This document shows, piece after piece, positions 59,258 to 64,000 of a stretch of 64,000 bases of DNA. The stretch comes from Cryobacterium aureum. Its GTDB lineage: Bacteria; Actinomycetota; Actinomycetes; Actinomycetales; Microbacteriaceae. The notes under the pieces are model-generated. The model had not been told where the DNA came from, searched no databases, and saw only the letters and a program-made list of their open reading frames with translations. A program made the translations under genes and the position numbers. The stretch spans positions 496,001 through 560,000 of the forward strand of contig NZ_PPTG01000048.1 in NCBI RefSeq assembly GCF_002954245.1. Reading direction: 5' to 3'. How positions within the stretch are numbered: position 1 is the stretch's first letter; every line of letters starts with the position of its first letter.

Positions 59258-59653
59258 TCAGAGAGATTCGTGCCAGGACCGTCGAGTTGCGAGTCGAGCC
59301 GTCAGAAAGAGAGCAAAGCCCAGGACTCCGAGGATCGCGGCGAATGTGATTCCCCAGTCCCACACGCTGCTCTGGGTATGTACTAGGAGGAGTTCATGAT
59401 CGCTCGTGAAATAGGAGCATTGGACCCCAATGGGGAAGAACGAAAATGCGCCGTCAGTAGTCCAGCCTGGTGGGGGCAGAGCCAGATTACCTAGCTCGGG
59501 GATCTGATAGCAAGATTCTCCGAGACCCGCATGGGACATGATCGCGAACTGAAGCCCAGCCACGGCGATGAGGGCCAGCGACGGAATGCCGAGGATCCAG
59601 GACCGCGCAGTCACGGCGAGGAGCACGGGAAAGGCCGGTCTTTGCAGTTGCAT
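59258..59653 (-). CDS. membrane protein, paralog 2
   Basis: A 131-residue protein with the same topology and two cysteines (GESCYQ, VQCSYF) as the protein at 52696-53091, about 75 % identical to it. ATG 59653 has a strong AAGGAGGGGG upstream and is preferred to the open frame at 59695. No family is recognised. It lies between the two PadR-ABC modules and between boundary motifs e and f. Confidence 0.72.
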   Translation of the reverse strand: MQLQRPAFPVLLAVTARSWILGIPSLALIAVAGLQFAIMSHAGLGESCYQIPELGNLALPPPGWTTDGAFSFFPIGVQCSYFTSDHELLLVHTQSSVWDWGITFAAILGVLGFALFLTARLATRRSWHESL

Positions 59654-59986
59654 TTCGTGTACCCCCTCCTTGACAAAGTACGTGCTGCCAGACACGGGGG
59701 TAAGCGTTTGAAGAAATCACTAGCCTGACAGAGTCAGTGCCCGTAGCCGAACCCTCAACGGGAAGGCCCACCGCTAGCGACTGGCGCGTGCGGTGCGGAA
59801 ACGAGGATCTCCCGTACATCGATCGTGGCTAATGCATTGCCACCGTCGAGAACACGGTCTAGAACGTGTCTCTTCCCGCGTGTCGTGGCCGATTTGGTGC
59901 ATTCTCGGTATATCAATACTATGTAACTAGATACGTGGTTTGCATTACTCTTCCGCGACCGCAACACGCAACTTCAGGGAGCACCT
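59654..59986 (+). promoter_or_regulatory. intergenic region with padR2 promoter and AT-rich patch
   Basis: No gene is seen in these 333 bp. The part near 59908-59945 is AT-rich (TATCAATACTATGTAACTAGATA) and bounded by a weak TATC/GATA dyad; it may hold the promoter and operator of the second padR. A ribosome binding site, AGGGAG, precedes ATG 59987. The left part carries the promoter of paralog 2 and boundary motif f. Confidence 0.4.
59747..59767 (+). repeat. boundary motif copy f
   Basis: GCCGAACCCTCAACGGGAAGG, about 94 bp upstream of paralog 2, with GACAGAGTC nearby (59727-59735). It is the counterpart of copy f' upstream of paralog 1. Confidence 0.5.
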
Positions 59987-60616
59987 ATGTCCGTTCGTCA
60001 AAGCCTTCTCGCAATCCTCAATCAGGGACCGTGCTACGGCTACCAGCTGCGAACGGAGTTCGACCGCCGGACCGGGTCGATCTGGCCGCTGAATGTTGGC
60101 CAGATCTACAACACTCTCGACCGACTCGAGCGCGATGGCCTCGTCGCTAAGGGCGACACCGACGATCACGGCCACGTTTATTACCAGATCACGGATGCCG
60201 GTCACACCGAAGTCACGAGCTGGCTCAGCTCTCCCGTGGTGCGCTCAGCTGCCGCGCGTGACGAGCTCGCGATCAAGCTGGCCATCGCGGTCACCCTGCC
60301 CGGTGTAGACATCTCCGAAGTGATCCAGGTGCAGCGCCGTGGGAGCCTGCGCACACTGCAGGATCTGACGAAGACCAAGAACGCGAGCGGCGAGCCGGAG
60401 TCCGCCGGAGACCTCGCCTGGCAGCTCGTCGTCGACTCGCTCATCTTCGCCGCAGAAGCCGAGGTGCGCTGGCTGGACCATTCGGAGGCCAGGCTGGCAC
60501 GGGCATCCGCCGCCGGTCTGATGGCGCCGATGCAGCTCAAGCTGGAACCGCCGAAACGCGGCCGACCGGTCAGGGCGGCTGCGGATAACGACGCACAGGT
60601 CGCTGGTTCGCGATGA
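59987..60616 (+). CDS. PadR-family transcriptional regulator (second)
   Basis: A 209-residue repressor with the PadR winged helix (LLAILNQGPCYGYQLR, VGQIYNTLDRLERDGLV, HVYYQITDAGH) and a longer C-terminal dimerisation region ending in a basic Pro/Arg/Ala tail (EPPKRGRPVRAA). It is only distantly similar to the first PadR. Its stop overlaps the ABC ATPase ATG at 60613. Confidence 0.92.
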   Translation: MSVRQSLLAILNQGPCYGYQLRTEFDRRTGSIWPLNVGQIYNTLDRLERDGLVAKGDTDDHGHVYYQITDAGHTEVTSWLSSPVVRSAAARDELAIKLAIAVTLPGVDISEVIQVQRRGSLRTLQDLTKTKNASGEPESAGDLAWQLVVDSLIFAAEAEVRWLDHSEARLARASAAGLMAPMQLKLEPPKRGRPVRAAADNDAQVAGSR

Positions 60617-61377
60617 GCACGCACCTCGCCGCTGGTTCGACGCGCCCCACAATGCCCGATGAACTTCTGCGCCTCGACGGGGTCGCCATGCACTACGGCA
60701 AGGGCGAGACCTCCGTCATGGCCCTTTCCGGCATTGACCTCACGGTATCCCGCGGCGAGCTCGTCGCAATCATGGGTGCGTCTGGTTCGGGCAAATCGAC
60801 CCTGCTGACAATCGCCGGTGGGCTGACCCAGCCGACTAGCGGTGAAGTCGTCATCGAGGGCCAATGGCTCTCCGACCTGCCCTCCGCGCAAATTGCCGTC
60901 CTGCGTCGCCGAACGCTTGGCTTCGTGTTCCAGGACTTCAATCTGATCCCGACGCTCACCGCCCTGGAAAACGTCACCCTGCCGCTCGAACTGGACGGAT
61001 GGCCTCGCCGGAAGACGCGCACGGCCGGCCTCGACGCACTCGCGGCGGTCGGGCTGAAGGACCGCGCGCAGCGTTTCCCCGATGACCTGTCCGGTGGCCA
61101 GCAGCAGCGGGTCGCGATCGCCCGCGCCATCGTCGGCACCAGACGCCTGATCCTCGCCGACGAACCCACCGGCGCCCTCGACTCCGCTACCGGGGAGGGC
61201 GTCCTGCGGATGCTGCGCGACCGGGTGGATGCCGGTGCCGGCGGCATTCTGGTCACCCACGACGCACGCCACGCGGCCTGGGCCGATCGCATTGTGTTCC
61301 TCCGAGATGGCCGGATCGTGGACGAGCACGTACGCGATCATCCCGAATCACTACTCGCCGGACGGCGCACAACATGA
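60613..61377 (+). CDS. ABC transporter ATP-binding protein (second)
   Basis: A 254-residue MacB/LolD-type ATPase. GASGSGKST is Walker A, LSGGQQQRVAIARAI the signature, LILADEPTGALD Walker B, and THDARHA the switch. It overlaps the padR and permease genes by 4 nt each, so the operon is fully coupled. Same architecture as the module at 55695-59103, but diverged. Confidence 0.93.
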   Translation: MSTHLAAGSTRPTMPDELLRLDGVAMHYGKGETSVMALSGIDLTVSRGELVAIMGASGSGKSTLLTIAGGLTQPTSGEVVIEGQWLSDLPSAQIAVLRRRTLGFVFQDFNLIPTLTALENVTLPLELDGWPRRKTRTAGLDALAAVGLKDRAQRFPDDLSGGQQQRVAIARAIVGTRRLILADEPTGALDSATGEGVLRMLRDRVDAGAGGILVTHDARHAAWADRIVFLRDGRIVDEHVRDHPESLLAGRRTT

Positions 61378-64000
61378 AACGTTCTGGAACCCGCCGCGCT
61401 CCCGCGCAAGCCGCCCCGGCAGGACCACACCGGGGCCCCAGCATGGCAAGCACTCCGCCCCGACTCCTCGCCGCCCTCCGCCGGGCAACGGTCGCCCTGC
61501 GAATCGCCCGCCGGTCGAGCGCCCGGTCTCCGGGTCGCAGCGCACTGATCGTCGCGCTGGTCGCGCTGCCGGTAGCCGGAATGGCCGCCATCGCCCTGAT
61601 CATCCCGAGCACGGTGGCGACGACGGCAGAACATTTGGCCGTCACCCTCGGGCACACACAAGCTCAGATTCAGCTCTCTATGCCGGGCAGGAGCATCCAA
61701 CAAGACCCGTTCTCGATGATGTCCAGGGGCTCAATCGGCGAAGAGACCGAGCCGGTCGAACTGCGCGCACTGTTCCCAGCCGACACCCGGATGATCCCCG
61801 TTTTCCCCACGTCAGTGACGGCGAAAACCCGCTCCGGTGTAGCAGTACTGAATGCCGTGGAGGGCGAAACCTGGGACCCGTCGATGGCGGGCCACTATGA
61901 CGTGACGGCTGGCCAGACTCCTCAAAACACGAACGAGGTGCTGGTGTCCGCAGCGATGCTAGACCGGTTGGGTCTTAGCCTCGGCGATGAGGCCGAGCTG
62001 CTTGCACCGGTGAAGAAGACGGTCACTGTGGTTGGCGAACTCGATGATCGCACCCAGCCCTCCAGCGGTCAGACTCTGTTCGGATTTCCCGGAACCTTCG
62101 GCGGAGACACAGGCGCCGAGAACAATCCGGGAGCGTACACCTACCTTCCAGACACGATTGTTGACTGGGCACAAGTTCAAAAGCTGAACGAGCACGGCAT
62201 TGTCGCGCTCTCGCGTGATGTCTTCGAAAATCCGCCTCCGGCTGCCGCGCCTCCCGCCGTGAGCGACGTTAACGCCCTCGGCACCTGGATCGTGGTCGCC
62301 GGGTTGATCATGGGATTCGGTCTCCTCGAAGTGATGCTCCTCGCGGGTGCCGCATTCGCAGTAGGTGCCAGGGCCCAGGAGCGTTCGCTTGCGACGGTCG
62401 CCAGCGTCGGCGCGAACCGTTCGACCATCTTCTCGATCATCGCGGCAAATGGCGTTGTCCTCGGCGCGCTCGGCGGCATCGCGGGGGCAGGAGTCGGCAT
62501 TGGAGCTGGCTCGGTGTTCATGCTGCTCACCGACGACGGCAGCGCGACCATGTACTTCGGCTACCACCTCTGGTGGCCCGCCATGATCGGCATCGCCATC
62601 TTCGCCATCTTAATCGGATGGGCCGGCGCCGTCGTTCCCGCAATCCGCGCTTCGAAACTCGACGTGATCGCTGCTTTGCGCGGTGCCAGACGTCGCTCCA
62701 ACCCGAGCAAACGACGACCGATCATTGGCATCATCGCCGTGCTGGTCGGGATTTCCATAACGCTCTTTGGCGGCATTCTGAACATCGTTCTGGCCGATCA
62801 GGGCTTCCTCGACTCCACGGGCGTACTTTACGGGGCGCTGTTCGCAATGTTGCTCTCGGGGCCGATCCTGGCTCAGCTCGGTCTACTCCTATGCAGCGGA
62901 CTCGTACTCCGACTCCTCGCGCGACTGCTCTCGAAAAAAGGAGTCGCTGCCCGACTGGCATCCCGAGATGCCGCACGCAATACCGGCCGAAGCATTCCTG
63001 CCTTGGCCGTGATCATGACCACGGTATTCGCCGCCGTCTTCGCCATGACGATGATGACGAGTAACGAAACGACCAACCGCGACAACTATCAGTATTCGAC
63101 CATGCCAGGACAGGTGCGGCTGACGCTCAACTATCGGGATCAGGAGACACGCACAGATACGACTTTTGCCAAGCCGGACGCGTTCGTCGCTGCGGCACGG
63201 GCCTCCGTGGACGTCGACACGGTGCGCACGCTCATGAGCGTCGCGGATCCTCGACGCCCGGTGTCGCTGGACACTCGACTGTCCGACACAGAGGCGGCTC
63301 AACTCGTGCCCGCTCTCGCTCTCCCTCCGGCCAACCGGTGCTCCGCCATATCCGCGTGGGATGGTCCGCTAACGAACCAGGCTGCGCGAAAGGCCTTGAA
63401 GGAGATGGAAGCCGACTGGCGGTGTCAGCACTCGTTCGTCACGAGCGGCATCGTTGCTTTTGGTGGCCAAGACCACATCATGGTCGGCGATGAGACCGAT
63501 CTGGCGCTCGTCCTGGGTTCGGAACCAACCCAAGCGGCCAAGGATGCGCTGGCGAATGGCGAAGCAGTCTCGCTCTATCCGGAGTATCTGGCCGACGGCA
63601 AGGTGACGATGGCATGGTGGACGGCCGCATCGTGGCAGGAGTCCTATAGAGAGGACCATTTCGGCGAGGGAATGGGTGACGGCGCAAAAAGCGTGAGCAT
63701 CAACGCGGTGGTCAACGAGGCCGCCCTTCCGATCAACTTCGGCATATTCATCTCCGAGCAGACCGCTCAGAAGCTCGGGCTCGACTATGCCGATTCGATA
63801 GTTCTCGCCTCCACCACCTCACTGCCGACAGATAGCCAAACGGATGCGCTCAACGCGGCGATTGGCACGCTGATCCAACAACCCGGTCAATACTGGGCCG
63901 AAGTGGAGCGCGGGCCGACGACCGCATCAGACGCCCTGTCCTGGGGGCTCCTGGGCTTGAGCGCACTGATTGCCGTCGGCGCGGCTGCCGTGGCGATCGG
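61374..64000 (+). CDS. FtsX-like ABC transporter permease (partial, 3' end beyond window)
   Basis: Open from ATG 61374 to the window end (875 codons, no stop). It has an N-terminal span (LIVALVALPVAGMAAIALII), a large extracytoplasmic domain, a first FtsX triple-span domain (VAGLIMGFGLLEVMLL; IIAANGVVLGALGGIAG), a second long extracytoplasmic region, and a final span starting at about 63940. Partner of the ATPase at 60613. It is longer than its counterpart at 56929. Confidence 0.9.
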   Translation, partial: MKRSGTRRAPAQAAPAGPHRGPSMASTPPRLLAALRRATVALRIARRSSARSPGRSALIVALVALPVAGMAAIALIIPSTVATTAEHLAVTLGHTQAQIQLSMPGRSIQQDPFSMMSRGSIGEETEPVELRALFPADTRMIPVFPTSVTAKTRSGVAVLNAVEGETWDPSMAGHYDVTAGQTPQNTNEVLVSAAMLDRLGLSLGDEAELLAPVKKTVTVVGELDDRTQPSSGQTLFGFPGTFGGDTGAENNPGAYTYLPDTIVDWAQVQKLNEHGIVALSRDVFENPPPAAAPPAVSDVNALGTWIVVAGLIMGFGLLEVMLLAGAAFAVGARAQERSLATVASVGANRSTIFSIIAANGVVLGALGGIAGAGVGIGAGSVFMLLTDDGSATMYFGYHLWWPAMIGIAIFAILIGWAGAVVPAIRASKLDVIAALRGARRRSNPSKRRPIIGIIAVLVGISITLFGGILNIVLADQGFLDSTGVLYGALFAMLLSGPILAQLGLLLCSGLVLRLLARLLSKKGVAARLASRDAARNTGRSIPALAVIMTTVFAAVFAMTMMTSNETTNRDNYQYSTMPGQVRLTLNYRDQETRTDTTFAKPDAFVAAARASVDVDTVRTLMSVADPRRPVSLDTRLSDTEAAQLVPALALPPANRCSAISAWDGPLTNQAARKALKEMEADWRCQHSFVTSGIVAFGGQDHIMVGDETDLALVLGSEPTQAAKDALANGEAVSLYPEYLADGKVTMAWWTAASWQESYREDHFGEGMGDGAKSVSINAVVNEAALPINFGIFISEQTAQKLGLDYADSIVLASTTSLPTDSQTDALNAAIGTLIQQPGQYWAEVERGPTTASDALSWGLLGLSALIAVGAAAVAI

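Noticed and set aside
50993-59767. Boundary motifs as integron attC sites
   Set aside because: They lack the paired RYYYAAC/GTTRRRY core sites and the extended palindrome of attC, and no integrase is encoded in the window.

Overview
The window is G+C-rich, densely packed actinobacterial chromosome. mshC (mycothiol synthesis), rbpA (actinobacterial RNA polymerase-binding protein), a fused pafBC, helY next to tatA/tatC, and a cysteine-free type-B L31 gene point to the Actinomycetes, most likely Microbacteriaceae. That family placement is inference. At least thirteen genes have a TANNNT -10 element only 6 to 8 nt upstream of the start codon, so leaderless initiation looks common here.

1-47.2 kb is core-like. 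In order: rpmE2 with a clear terminator; a leftward run of treS, two GAF-ANTAR regulators and a DEDDh exonuclease; a hydrolase/glycosyltransferase pair; a sirtuin/phosphatase pair; a SPOUT methyltransferase, a D,D-carboxypeptidase, an SGNH hydrolase and an SF2 helicase; a gamma-family PLP enzyme divergent from an Lrp-type regulator; a cold-shock gene with a long structured leader; DUF3097, SRAP and a J-domain/NERD-like protein; a LolA-like lipid-carrier protein followed by an ABC exporter; tRNA-Leu(GAG); an M20 hydrolase, uppP and mshC; a block of PAC2, HAD, trmI, FKBP, pafBC, tatA, tatC, helY and lnt; rbpA, a GDPD, an SPFH/NfeD pair, an SDR, an S9 peptidase and a UvrA-like ATPase. The mpa-dop-pup-prcBA-pafA block that lies between trmI and pafBC in mycobacteria is absent from this locus.

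47.2-51.4 kb is a decayed island. It begins with the 3' end of a DeoR-family regulator. Next is an array of 22-bp repeats directly upstream of a frameshifted TnsA-like transposase endonuclease gene, which is the layout of a Tn7-like transposon end. It also holds a dprA with a large internal deletion and a truncated P-loop kinase with an in-frame stop.

50.5-60 kb is an accessory run of small functional units: GNAT acetyltransferases, small membrane proteins, a GntR(YtrA-like)-regulated membrane protein, and two PadR - ABC ATPase - FtsX-like permease modules, the second running off the right edge. Many unit boundaries carry a short motif, roughly GGGGAACCC-N4-CGGGACG. Two roughly 75 % identical membrane-protein genes each sit between two copies with almost the same spacing (525 and 524 nt). 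This cassette-like arrangement is the most unusual feature of the window. The PadR and GntR genes have clear candidate operators. The general picture is drug or cell-envelope-stress export under local repressors.
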